IMG/VR virus record: IMGVR_UViG_3300007541_000110
Location: 1-31,276 of that record
Source of the DNA: a virus
DNA length: 31,276 nucleotides
Direction: 5' to 3' (one strand)
Part shown: piece by piece, positions 23,354-29,870 of the stretch
Position numbering within the stretch: the stretch's first letter is position 1
How the letters are laid out: the number at the start of each line of letters is the position of its first letter
The notes under the pieces: model-generated
What the model was told of the DNA's origin: nothing
The model's input: only the letters and a program-made list of their open reading frames with translations
The model's database searches: none
Translations under genes and position numbers: made by a program

Positions 23354-23431
23354 TAGTAGGGGTGGGAGTCGAACCCACATGAGCGCGATTATAAGTCACG
23401 ACCTTTTACCAAATCTATCAGGCACCCTACC
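23354..23431 (-). tRNA. tRNA-Ile(UAU)
   Basis: Minus strand, 78 nt. Acceptor GGTAGGG/CCCTACT (G-U at the first pair), D-arm with CCT/AGG stem and a large loop containing GG, anticodon arm CGTGA-CTTATAA-TCGCG with anticodon UAU (reads AUA), T-arm GTGGG-TTCGACT-CCCAC, discriminator A, no CCA. First of the three tandem tRNAs. Confidence 0.88.
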
Positions 23432-23443
23432 GTGAATGAATGC

Positions 23444-23461
23444 CCCCGTGTTTCCACGGGG
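23444..23461 (-). other. GAAA-loop hairpin before the tRNA cluster
   Basis: A perfect 7-bp stem CCCCGTG/CACGGGG with a GAAA tetraloop on the minus strand, in the gap between the small gene ending at 23471 and tRNA-Ile. There is no T-run after it, so it is not a standard terminator. It may be a processing signal for the tRNA transcript or a partial attenuator. The loop and stem style match the capsid terminator. Confidence 0.6.
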
Positions 23462-23470
23462 ACACTCGCA

Positions 23471-23677
23471 TTACCAAGCATAGTTATTGGCAAAAGCCAT
23501 AATAGACTCGGACGCGCACTTGAACGCGTTGACTGGGATAATGAACTCATCACCAGTTTCGGTAATGAGGATGACGTTATCTGGCTTGTCACTTCCCATC
23601 ACAAACTGAAGTTCGCCATTAAGAAGTGCAACGCTAAACTCAACAACATCATACTTAATCTCTGTGTTTTCGCTCAT
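23471..23677 (-). CDS. Small uncharacterised protein
   Basis: A 68-residue protein with a beta-rich middle (FSVALLNGELQFVMGSDKPD, then NVILITETGDEFIIPV) and a short C-terminal helix. No family recognised. It overlaps the RusA stop by four bases (ATGA) and is the last gene before the hairpin and tRNA cluster. It may be a small DNA- or RNA-associated accessory protein, but nothing in the sequence shows this. Confidence 0.7.
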   Translation of the reverse strand: MSENTEIKYDVVEFSVALLNGELQFVMGSDKPDNVILITETGDEFIIPVNAFKCASESIMAFANNYAW

Positions 23678-24036
23678 AGTTCATTAACCTCTACTGTAAA
23701 GTAACCTTCGTCTGCCCATTCCTTACGGGCAGCAATCTTGACAATTTGATTATCGTCTAACCAGACGATACCATTACACGAATCCAACACAGCCTTGACA
23801 TAGTTGTCAATATCTGGTCGTGGGTAATCCAACTTGGATGTCTTAGGTCTGGTGGGGTAGACCCCGATGGTGACATCAATAGGTCCAGCCATCGGGGTCC
23901 ACTCACCTAATACATCCACTATGATTGGTTGTACATCCTGACGAAAGGTCTTGTACGGACCTGAATAGTAGGATCCCCACTTGCTGACTCTCGGGCGTGA
24001 AGCCGCGACAGGGCTAATGGGAAACACCCACTGCAT
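23674..24036 (-). CDS. RusA-type Holliday junction resolvase
   Basis: A 120-residue endonuclease that resolves branched DNA, expected to act on recombination and replication intermediates before packaging. It has the RusA layout: an N-terminal strand (WVFPISPVAASRPRVSKWG), then the catalytic RPDIDNYVKAVLDSCNGIVWLDDNQI-type region with D75, D77 and D94/D95, where E. coli RusA has D70, D72 and D91, and a basic strand (KIAARKEW). E. coli RusA is also 120 residues. In T7 this job is done by gp3, an unrelated endonuclease, so this is a replacement. It follows SSB with a TGATG overlap. Confidence 0.92.
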   Translation of the reverse strand: MQWVFPISPVAASRPRVSKWGSYYSGPYKTFRQDVQPIIVDVLGEWTPMAGPIDVTIGVYPTRPKTSKLDYPRPDIDNYVKAVLDSCNGIVWLDDNQIVKIAARKEWADEGYFTVEVNEL

Positions 24037-24587
24037 CAGAATGGAACCTCGTCATCCGTAATGCCTACGGCAGGCTGAACCACAGTTGGCTCAGTCTTGC
24101 TTGGGGTAGGAGCAGTCTCACCCACAAACCCGCCGTCAATAGCATCGAACCCGTTGGTACGTGGACTATAGTCATCGCTATTCTTCTCAATGATCTGAAC
24201 ACCATTAAGATAGAATGACATAGCCTTCGTTGGCTTAGTCAGTACAACAGGAGCAAGCTTAAGACGAACAATATCACCCTTGAACGGAACAGCTGTAGTG
24301 TACTGTGCCGACGCATCTTGACACGGGAACGAACCCTTGTCAATGTGTGTCTTGCTCTTGAACTTGATGGTCTTGGGTGAGTCTTCATCCTTCTGATAGA
24401 TTCCATTGATCTTCTTACATCCGTTCTCCGCTGCAATACGCTTAAGTTCTGCCTCGAGTTCGGGGGTGAGTTCCACCGAAACATTATGATTGGCAGACGC
24501 CTCGCCAAACTGTGCGTCAGGCTTTGAAAGCGAAGACCAAGTCACGACAAGCTTACCAGTGATAATGTTCTTGATACGATCAGCCAT
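24036..24587 (-). CDS. Single-stranded DNA-binding protein (T7 gp2.5-like)
   Basis: A 183-residue OB-fold protein assigned by size, position and features. The N-terminal half (GKLVVTWSSLSKPDAQFGEA through KTIKFKSKTHIDKG) corresponds to the T7 gp2.5 ssDNA-binding domain with its aromatic and basic residues. LKLAPVVL and MSFYLNGVQIIEK are core strands. A Pro/Thr-rich linker leads to the acidic tail GITDDEVPF ending in Phe, the same logic as T7 gp2.5, whose acidic C-terminus with terminal Phe contacts polymerase and helicase. T7 gp2.5 is 232 residues. AAGGAG stands just before the ATG at 24587. Confidence 0.88.
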   Translation of the reverse strand: MADRIKNIITGKLVVTWSSLSKPDAQFGEASANHNVSVELTPELEAELKRIAAENGCKKINGIYQKDEDSPKTIKFKSKTHIDKGSFPCQDASAQYTTAVPFKGDIVRLKLAPVVLTKPTKAMSFYLNGVQIIEKNSDDYSPRTNGFDAIDGGFVGETAPTPSKTEPTVVQPAVGITDDEVPF

Positions 24588-24790
24588 TAGTCAGCTCCTT
24601 CTACAGTGTTCTGTTCCGAAACGATACCGTACTCCTTCTGCTTCTCTTCAAGACCTTCGATTACAACAACCGTCTCCTGCGCCCACTTCTGGAGAAAGGC
24701 AATGACATCGTTAAGTCTGTTGAGATTCATTCCAAGATACTCGATAACCTCATCCGCCGTCACAATCAACTTCTTCTCTTCGGTTTCCAT
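24587..24790 (-). CDS. Small uncharacterised helical protein
   Basis: A 67-residue acidic, mostly helical protein (TADEVIEYLGMNLNRLNDVI, then QETVVVIEGLEEKQKEYG). No family recognised. It overlaps the metallopeptidase gene by 41 bases and the SSB start by one base (TAATG). Its position directly before SSB suggests a replication-related accessory role, unproven. Confidence 0.65.
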   Translation of the reverse strand: METEEKKLIVTADEVIEYLGMNLNRLNDVIAFLQKWAQETVVVIEGLEEKQKEYGIVSEQNTVEGAD

Positions 24791-25133
24791 TTACCAGCAA
24801 CTCAGACAACTTATTCAGTGTCTGCTCCATAGCAGTCTCCCATTGATCGGTAGGAGACTTGATTGAAAAACCCGCTGCCGATTCCAGCGGGAACATGAAC
24901 AGATGCATCAGTTCATGCACAATGGTTTCCTCGACATCACCATCCATGATATTCTTCATAATCTTGATGGTGCTAGTCATGTGATTTGGGTCGTACTCAT
25001 TAAAGCCGTACACCTTACCGTCCGACTCATCCATATCTGAGTAATAACCCCACTCAACCTTGATCTTCCAGTTGGTCAGACCAAGATCCTTCTGCCACTT
25101 ACGGGTAATCTTTCTGACCTGTTGAAGATTCAT
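24750..25133 (-). CDS. Putative HExxH zinc metallopeptidase
   Basis: A 127-residue protein with a gluzincin-like helix: EETIVHELMHLFMFPLES, where H73, E74 and H77 form the zinc site, and a later helix AMEQTLNKLSELL whose Glu could be the third ligand. An N-terminal helix (QQVRKITRKWQKDLGL) and a strand (NWKIKVEWGY) precede it, as in the small SprT-like or ImmA-like phage peptidases. Whether it cleaves host or phage proteins cannot be told. Not a lysis enzyme by any visible signal. It overlaps the metallophosphoesterase stop by four bases (ATGA). Confidence 0.75.
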   Translation of the reverse strand: MNLQQVRKITRKWQKDLGLTNWKIKVEWGYYSDMDESDGKVYGFNEYDPNHMTSTIKIMKNIMDGDVEETIVHELMHLFMFPLESAAGFSIKSPTDQWETAMEQTLNKLSELLVNGNRREEVDCDGG

Positions 25134-25789
25134 AGATCAAGCAACTCCAGATAGGGATGCCCATCAATAACAACACCGCATGAAAGGATTGGCTTCTTCA
25201 TATAGGCAGATCCATACTTCATTGCTGGGTGTTCACGGTCAACTCCAGACCCAACACTCATTCCGAAGATACGAGAGGTTGGTCCACAGATCCAGTTAAT
25301 ACTGGCTACACTGTGGAAGTGACCAACCACAACAGACTGAAGCCGCATCTTTGCAGAGTTGAATGCAGGATATACTCCACCAGAACCAACACCATGATAA
25401 TAGTGAACACCGTCGATGTCAACTGACGGAACCCAATCCCATTTAGGTGTGCCATACACATCCTTATAGGTGCGAAGATAGTGGTCTGGAATACCAGCAT
25501 CAGCAGCAAGTCGAGCAACACGCTCGTCGTGATTGCCAATGGTTACAGTAGCCTCTGGAAACGCCTTGATCCACTTCTTTAGTTCAGTCATAGCCTGACG
25601 GTACTCATCCATTGCGGCGGGATTTTCAGGATGCTTCTTGTGAAAGGAGATGGACGCGTGGTCCACGACATCACCGATAAACACAGTACGGTTGGTGTCG
25701 TACTTCTTCTGAATCTTCTTCACAAACTGCATATACTTAGGATGTACAGCAGGACAGTGAAGATCACCGATTACGAGAACTCTTGCCAT
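25130..25789 (-). CDS. Calcineurin-like metallophosphoesterase
   Basis: 219 residues from the ATG at 25789, the start that places the first conserved strand at the N-terminus; an in-frame opening at 25930 would overlap the preceding gene completely. Metal-binding motifs in order: VIGDLHCP (D9, H11), FIGDVVDH (D40), IGNHDE (N86, H87), and GHFHS (156-160). Phage members of this superfamily are mostly of unknown substrate: nucleotides, RNA 2',3'-cyclic phosphates, protein phosphates or DNA ends are possible. It lies between early small genes and the SSB/RusA replication block. The catalytic set is complete, so it should be active. Confidence 0.9.
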   Translation of the reverse strand: MARVLVIGDLHCPAVHPKYMQFVKKIQKKYDTNRTVFIGDVVDHASISFHKKHPENPAAMDEYRQAMTELKKWIKAFPEATVTIGNHDERVARLAADAGIPDHYLRTYKDVYGTPKWDWVPSVDIDGVHYYHGVGSGGVYPAFNSAKMRLQSVVVGHFHSVASINWICGPTSRIFGMSVGSGVDREHPAMKYGSAYMKKPILSCGVVIDGHPYLELLDL

Positions 25790-26003
25790 ATCGTTTGGTC
25801 CAATCCTCTTTCCACTGATCGGCAAGAGACGGAAGAGGTTCACCGTCAGCCTGCTGTATGGGAGAGTACACATCAATCTCTCCACGCCTATGTGCCTGTT
25901 GAATGGGCGACAGGTGAGACACATCGTCATACCTGTACACCTTACCAGTCAGTTCAATCTTGGGTGTCTTCTTTTTCTTCGACGAAGATGTCGACTTTGA
26001 CAT
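25764..26003 (-). CDS. Small basic protein with duplicated SPIQQA motif
   Basis: A 79-residue protein. The N-terminus is a Ser/Lys tract (MSKSTSSSKKKKTPK). The middle carries the hexapeptide SPIQQA twice (HLSPIQQAHRRGEIDVYSPI and again before DGE), spaced 16 residues apart, suggesting an internal duplication of a short binding motif. The tail (DQWKEDWTKRYGKSSRNR) is basic. It may bind nucleic acid or an acidic partner. It overlaps the preceding small gene by 50 bases and the metallophosphoesterase start by 26; AAGG stands seven bases before the ATG. No family recognised. Confidence 0.65.
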   Translation of the reverse strand: MSKSTSSSKKKKTPKIELTGKVYRYDDVSHLSPIQQAHRRGEIDVYSPIQQADGEPLPSLADQWKEDWTKRYGKSSRNR

Positions 26004-26205
26004 GGTCTACCTTCTTTGCTTTTCGTTGCTGCAAATAATTCTTAAGATAAGACAAAAACATCAGGTTCATAAAGTTGGTTGTACAGAAGTACACCAAGTT
26101 GACTGGTGTTTTCTTTCTGTTGGACATGGCTTTATAAATCTGCTTTGCCGCCTCCTCTACGGTACCTTCATTACATATAATAAAGACGGGTGTATCTTCT
26201 TTCAA
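25954..26205 (-). CDS. Small uncharacterised protein after RNA polymerase
   Basis: An 83-residue protein from a TTG at 26205 that overlaps the RNA polymerase stop by four bases, so it may start by reinitiation; there is no clear SD. It begins with a strand-helix pattern (DTPVFIICNEGTVEEAAKQI) and continues KTPVNLVYFCTTNFMNLMFL and a basic helix (YLKNYLQQRKAKKVDHVK). The hydrophobic stretch is too broken for a confident TM. An ATG at 26127 would remove the first 26 residues. No family recognised. Confidence 0.6.
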   Translation of the reverse strand: MKEDTPVFIICNEGTVEEAAKQIYKAMSNRKKTPVNLVYFCTTNFMNLMFLSYLKNYLQQRKAKKVDHVKVDIFVEEKEDTQD

Positions 26206-28631
26206 TGGAAGAAGTACTCGCTTTCCAATACCTGATTGATATCCAACTCACCAACTGGAGGAACTGGTGGAAGTTCGATACCAAGATAGTCTTCGAGTTC
26301 TTCCTTCATTGCTTGCAACGGATTGCTACTATGAAGATTGACGAACTCTCGTCTAGTGATTCGTCTCAGATCATCCACCTCCGTAGCATACACTCCATAG
26401 GAGTCATGGATGAAAGAGAACGATGACATACCGCACTCTGTTGCACAGGCATTGATCGTTCGATACATATGACTGGCATCAAGAGAGTGGATTGTATTGG
26501 GTGAGATGCCATTCGTTGCTCGTAACTTATCCACACAACCCTTCTTTGATAGGGCGAATAGATAGTTTCGCTTAGTCGACGTGAGCGAATCAATGTTTAG
26601 AATGATTCGTTCACGCGGTACATATTCGTGAGCAACCTGAAACCCACATGGAGTTGTCCAGTTTAGTTGCTTGTTCATCTCACACGCAGTCTTGCATACA
26701 GACTTGAGCCACTCCTTTCCCTGATTTGGAATAGTAAGGAGAGTATTCATTGCAGCCTGCACATACTTAGCCAAGGCATTCGCAGCCTTGATACGATCTT
26801 TCTCAAAGACCCAGTCAAGATGTCTGTCGTTGACAAGACCATCAATGATACCGCGAAGGGTAACACCATATGGATCAGTCATTACAGCACGCTTCACTAC
26901 CGAGCGTGATATCTTCCCATCCCAATAGGATAGAAACACATCAGCCCACGGATCGTTATAGACATTGGATTCAAGTTCACGTGTAACCATGTTGGCTACA
27001 TAAGCATACGCATCCTGAGGTTCATCGGCTGGTACTAGATTGACAAGTTTACCGATGATGGGATCGCGAGAGATAGCAGCCCAATGCTGGATACCGTTGC
27101 ATGAACCATCCATATTGACTGGTAGTTGAGTCATGCCGTCAGTACGGCACAACTCGAAGACGGCGGCAAGTCGTTGAAAGGATTGATTCTTCTTAGACTT
27201 GTCATCTGCCCAGAGACTGGTCGTTGCATACGGATCGTCATTGATTGATTGCAACATAGACATGTTGTCATCAACCCACCTGACACGATCAGCAAATGAC
27301 TTCTTATCCTGATCGAACAGATTGGCAACAGTTACCTTCAGCCAGTAGAGTCCACGTTCGGTTTGCTTTACTGGCTTGGCAAACATGATAAGACTTCTAT
27401 CTTGATCGCCTGACTGTGGAGACAATAGATCGGTTAGAGTATACGCCCTAGATCGGAAGTCTACGGTATACGAGTGATAGAAGAAACCATAACCGTCTAG
27501 ATCCCTGGCAAGAGATAGACGCAACAACATTCTAAATCTGTCGTTGGCTCTCTTGTGCCACTCATCCCATAACCTTCTCTTATCCTGCATGACAGTCTCC
27601 ATCATTGCATCGTCTTCTACTCTAGAGAATAGAAGATCGTCCTTCTCATAAGGAGGAAGGTTTGCAATCTTGGAGTTGGACTTGAACAGCGTAGACATTA
27701 CATCAAGTACCCTGGTATTGATTGCCCACTCCGTAGACATCAGTTTGTTTAGACCATCGACTACTTCCTGAGATGGTTTTGACAATCTGAACTGCGTACT
27801 GAACTCGTCATTATACCAGAACACAACATCGCCACGAACAAGAGACTTGCGAAGATGTTCCGTATGCACACCGCCAGTCGCATCTACAGTGTGCTTGATA
27901 GGAGGAACAATCATTGGTCGATATAGAATCTTAGCCCACACTAGAAAGTCAGAGTGGGCTTGCTCAAGACCAGCAAGTACATCGTCACTGAATACGACGT
28001 GAGTTCTTGTGTCGTTTCCAGACAGTCGTACTGTATGTGCGACCGCAATACCAGAAGCAACCACGATCTCAATCATGTGGGCAGCAAACTTTAGAAGATC
28101 CTTCTGCTTGATCTTCTCTGTATTCTTCTTGTGAAACTTGATGAACTGATCGAGTCTCTTCTTAGTCCAGTTCTTCACCGCTCTATTGGCAAGAATCCAA
28201 GCACCCTTGTTTTCCTTTCTGATTTCTTTGATATCAGAATAGCGAACAAGGTCAGAGGCAATACGACGAACTAGATCCTGCCACTCAGTACACTGAGAAT
28301 CTTTGTAGAAGATAAGACCACGAACCAAAGCACCAACGACAATGACAGATACAGTTTGAGGACCGAGATCATAGATGGGTTGAACCCAAGGTCTTGAACG
28401 CTGTGCCTTGGACAGATAATCCATGATCGCATCCGACAACATTGTCGATGACTGCATTACAAAGTTGGATACTGGAGTGTTTGACTCCATACACGAATCC
28501 AGTTTTGCCGTAAAGTTCTCTAGGCTACGCTCAAACATAGCCTCTTCTTCTACTGCATTTAGTAGTAAGCGTCTGGACTTTTCTTCGCTAGGTAGATCCA
28601 ACCATAAAGATCCAACACAAAGGTTATTCAT
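26202..28631 (-). CDS. T7-like single-subunit DNA-directed RNA polymerase
   Basis: An 809-residue phage RNA polymerase (T7 RNAP is 883). AGGAGG lies five bases before the ATG at 28631. Catalytic features match T7: DFRSRAY (391-397, T7 D421 region), MDGSCNGIQHW with D508 (T7 D537), RSVVKRAVMTDPYG with K580 and Y588 (T7 K631, Y639), GISPNTIHSLDASHM, and FIHDSYG with D743 (T7 D812). The enzyme should recognise its own short promoter; candidates are sites A, B and C. Site C lies upstream of this gene, suggesting that the polymerase boosts its own expression once made. The promoter-specificity loop, expected around 670-700, cannot be aligned reliably by eye. Confidence 0.97.
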   Translation of the reverse strand: MNNLCVGSLWLDLPSEEKSRRLLLNAVEEEAMFERSLENFTAKLDSCMESNTPVSNFVMQSSTMLSDAIMDYLSKAQRSRPWVQPIYDLGPQTVSVIVVGALVRGLIFYKDSQCTEWQDLVRRIASDLVRYSDIKEIRKENKGAWILANRAVKNWTKKRLDQFIKFHKKNTEKIKQKDLLKFAAHMIEIVVASGIAVAHTVRLSGNDTRTHVVFSDDVLAGLEQAHSDFLVWAKILYRPMIVPPIKHTVDATGGVHTEHLRKSLVRGDVVFWYNDEFSTQFRLSKPSQEVVDGLNKLMSTEWAINTRVLDVMSTLFKSNSKIANLPPYEKDDLLFSRVEDDAMMETVMQDKRRLWDEWHKRANDRFRMLLRLSLARDLDGYGFFYHSYTVDFRSRAYTLTDLLSPQSGDQDRSLIMFAKPVKQTERGLYWLKVTVANLFDQDKKSFADRVRWVDDNMSMLQSINDDPYATTSLWADDKSKKNQSFQRLAAVFELCRTDGMTQLPVNMDGSCNGIQHWAAISRDPIIGKLVNLVPADEPQDAYAYVANMVTRELESNVYNDPWADVFLSYWDGKISRSVVKRAVMTDPYGVTLRGIIDGLVNDRHLDWVFEKDRIKAANALAKYVQAAMNTLLTIPNQGKEWLKSVCKTACEMNKQLNWTTPCGFQVAHEYVPRERIILNIDSLTSTKRNYLFALSKKGCVDKLRATNGISPNTIHSLDASHMYRTINACATECGMSSFSFIHDSYGVYATEVDDLRRITRREFVNLHSSNPLQAMKEELEDYLGIELPPVPPVGELDINQVLESEYFFH

Positions 28632-28691
28632 ATACCTCCTCTAGGCTTGTTCTGTATGGGTTGATTCACGCAAGGAACGCCCTCGCTTGTG

Positions 28692-28716
28692 TTCTACTCA
28701 CCGTCTAACGTTCGTT
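28692..28716 (-). promoter_or_regulatory. Candidate phage RNA polymerase promoter (site C)
   Basis: Minus strand: AACGAACGTTAGACG, then GTG, then AGTAGAA; 22 of 25 bases match site A. It lies in the 108-base gap between the acidic mini-gene and the RNA polymerase ATG, in the sense orientation, about 60 bases upstream of the ATG. The downstream leader contains a weak inverted repeat (CACAAG ... CTTGCGTG) that may be an RNA-processing hairpin. Confidence 0.6.
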
Positions 28717-28725
28717 GCTCACAAG

Positions 28726-28734
28726 TTATCCACA
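28726..28734 (+). promoter_or_regulatory. DnaA-box-like 9-mer
   Basis: TTATCCACA matches the E. coli DnaA box consensus TTATNCACA exactly and lies ten bases upstream of candidate promoter C. The only other exact copy I noticed (26527-26535) is inside the RNA polymerase coding region. A single box is weak evidence for an origin or for DnaA regulation. Confidence 0.3.
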
Positions 28735-28739
28735 GCGAA

Positions 28740-28889
28740 TCAACGATCCTCCTCCTCGTCATACCAGTCCTCATCATCATCGTCGGGATCTTCGCCAACA
28801 TACTCCCACCCATTATTGTATCCAGCCTCACACCGCTCCTCCCACAGAGCATCGACATCGGGGAAGTACTCGTCATCATCAACAAACAT
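28740..28889 (-). CDS. 49-residue extremely acidic protein
   Basis: Short ORF from the ATG at 28889 to a TGA at 28740, with AAGGAG about ten bases upstream. It begins MFVDDDEYFPDVDALWEERC and ends in DEEEDR. By my count 23 of 49 residues are Asp or Glu and only two are Arg, with five aromatic Tyr/Trp/Phe side chains in the core part, so net charge is near -21. Small acidic early phage proteins often mimic DNA (T7 Ocr, T4 Arn) or bind host RNA polymerase; the position, just before the phage RNA polymerase gene at the end of the early region, fits such a role. No homology is visible to me; this is inferred from charge and place. Confidence 0.7.
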   Translation of the reverse strand: MFVDDDEYFPDVDALWEERCEAGYNNGWEYVGEDPDDDDEDWYDEEEDR

Positions 28890-28893
28890 TAGA

Positions 28894-29139
28894 TCACCAC
28901 TCCTTATTCATAGAGTCAACCACACGGTCAAGAAGTTCAGACTGACAGAAGTCATCAATGTCAAGGTGATTATTGGACTTTGCAGACTTGATCTCCATAG
29001 CCTCGAAATCCTCTACCGATTCAGCGTCAACAAAGTGTAGACCAAGGTCTGGCATAGTGTAGGTAATCCTACCAGACACATAGTAACCCTGCTCATCCAT
29101 TTCAATATAGGTGTTGGTAAAGTACTCGGTACTTGTCAC
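28894..29139 (-). CDS. Small uncharacterised early protein
   Basis: An 81-residue acidic protein from a GTG at 29139 that overlaps the preceding stop by four bases (GTGA). It has a beta-like N-terminal half (YIEMDEQGYYVSGRITYTMP) and a helical acidic C-terminal half (DIDDFCQSELLDRVVDSMNK). No family recognised. It is one of a chain of coupled early genes and is separated from the acidic mini-gene by four bases, so they are probably co-expressed. Confidence 0.7.
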   Translation of the reverse strand: MTSTEYFTNTYIEMDEQGYYVSGRITYTMPDLGLHFVDAESVEDFEAMEIKSAKSNNHLDIDDFCQSELLDRVVDSMNKEW

Positions 29140-29360
29140 TTATTGATATCCTTATGATAGGTGCTGGTAATCTTATACGGACCATTGAGTGAAATACCAG
29201 ACCACACAACTTCAACACGACCATCAATGATAGCCTCGAGAAGTTCCATAAGATCATACAGTGCGTCCTTGATATCCTGATCCGTTTCCTTGATAGTAAC
29301 AAGAGAGACATACTCTGCCTGCTTCTCGAGCAGTGCGAGATTCACGATAGGAACACTCAC
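29136..29360 (-). CDS. Small uncharacterised early protein
   Basis: A 74-residue protein from a GTG at 29360 (GTGA overlap with the preceding stop). A long N-terminal helical region (LALLEKQAEYVSLVTIKETD and DIKDALYDLMELLEAIIDGR) is followed by beta-strands (VEVVWSGISLNGPYKITST). The short alpha-beta fold resembles other early-region mini-proteins only in general form. Function unknown. Confidence 0.7.
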   Translation of the reverse strand: MSVPIVNLALLEKQAEYVSLVTIKETDQDIKDALYDLMELLEAIIDGRVEVVWSGISLNGPYKITSTYHKDINK

Positions 29361-29698
29361 TGGATAGCCTCCTTGATAGCGGTGATGATAGTCTTGCGAC
29401 CATCCTCAGTAGAGAAGAACTTGGTCAGTGCCGAACCAATCATATTAGCGTCGAGAACATCGGAGACAGCGTCGTGGATAACATCCCTATTGTCATCAAT
29501 GTAATCCTTAGTTGCACGACTGACAACCCAGTCACTGATATGCTCGCTAGGATCAAAGTCATACGAGAAGTAGTTCGTTACTGCGTCCGAAATCTCATCG
29601 GAAACCATACTACGATCAATCTCAATCTCGGACTTCTCATTAGCAATGAGATTCTTGAGGTACTTCTCAAACTCATTCACGATATTCTCAGTAGTCAT
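29357..29698 (-). CDS. Uncharacterised acidic early protein
   Basis: A 113-residue, acidic, mainly helical protein (IVNEFEKYLKNLIANEKSEI, then EISDAVTNYFSYDFDPSEHI and KDYIDDNRDVIHDAVSDVLD). No Cys, no membrane segment. GGAG lies about nine bases before the ATG at 29698, which itself is inside the end of the small membrane-protein gene. No family recognised. It is coupled to the next gene by a GTGA overlap. Confidence 0.7.
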   Translation of the reverse strand: MTTENIVNEFEKYLKNLIANEKSEIEIDRSMVSDEISDAVTNYFSYDFDPSEHISDWVVSRATKDYIDDNRDVIHDAVSDVLDANMIGSALTKFFSTEDGRKTIITAIKEAIQ

Positions 29699-29870
29699 TC
29701 TTCTGCATCTCCTTCCAAGTAAGATAGGTCACGAAACCAGCACCGACAGAACAGCACAACCAGAACAGAGACTCCTCCTCAAACGCGTTGAGAACACAGA
29801 CCGCCGTTGCTGCGCTCATAAAGAGCAGCACAAACATATCGAAAGCAAACACCTTGAACTTAGAATCCAT
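29688..29870 (-). CDS. Small two-TM membrane protein
   Basis: 60 residues from the ATG at 29870 (GGAAGG upstream; GTG codons at 29882 and 29879 are alternatives). Two hydrophobic segments, VFAFDMFVLLFMSAATAVCVL (about 7-26) and LFWLCCSVGAGFVTYLTW (about 34-51), are joined by a short acidic loop (NAFEEES), so both termini probably face the cytoplasm. The early position suggests a host-membrane effector or superinfection function rather than lysis. It overlaps both neighbours by 11 bases. Confidence 0.75.
   Translation of the reverse strand: MDSKFKVFAFDMFVLLFMSAATAVCVLNAFEEESLFWLCCSVGAGFVTYLTWKEMQKNDY

Noticed and set aside
23133-23435. 100-codon plus-strand ORF across the tRNA cluster
   Set aside because: It is the translated complement of tRNA T-arms (RGTRTHTV-like strings), a well-known false gene.
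26527-26535. Second exact TTATCCACA (DnaA-box-like)
   Set aside because: It is inside the RNA polymerase coding sequence and encodes conserved-looking residues; no cluster of boxes or AT-rich region is near.
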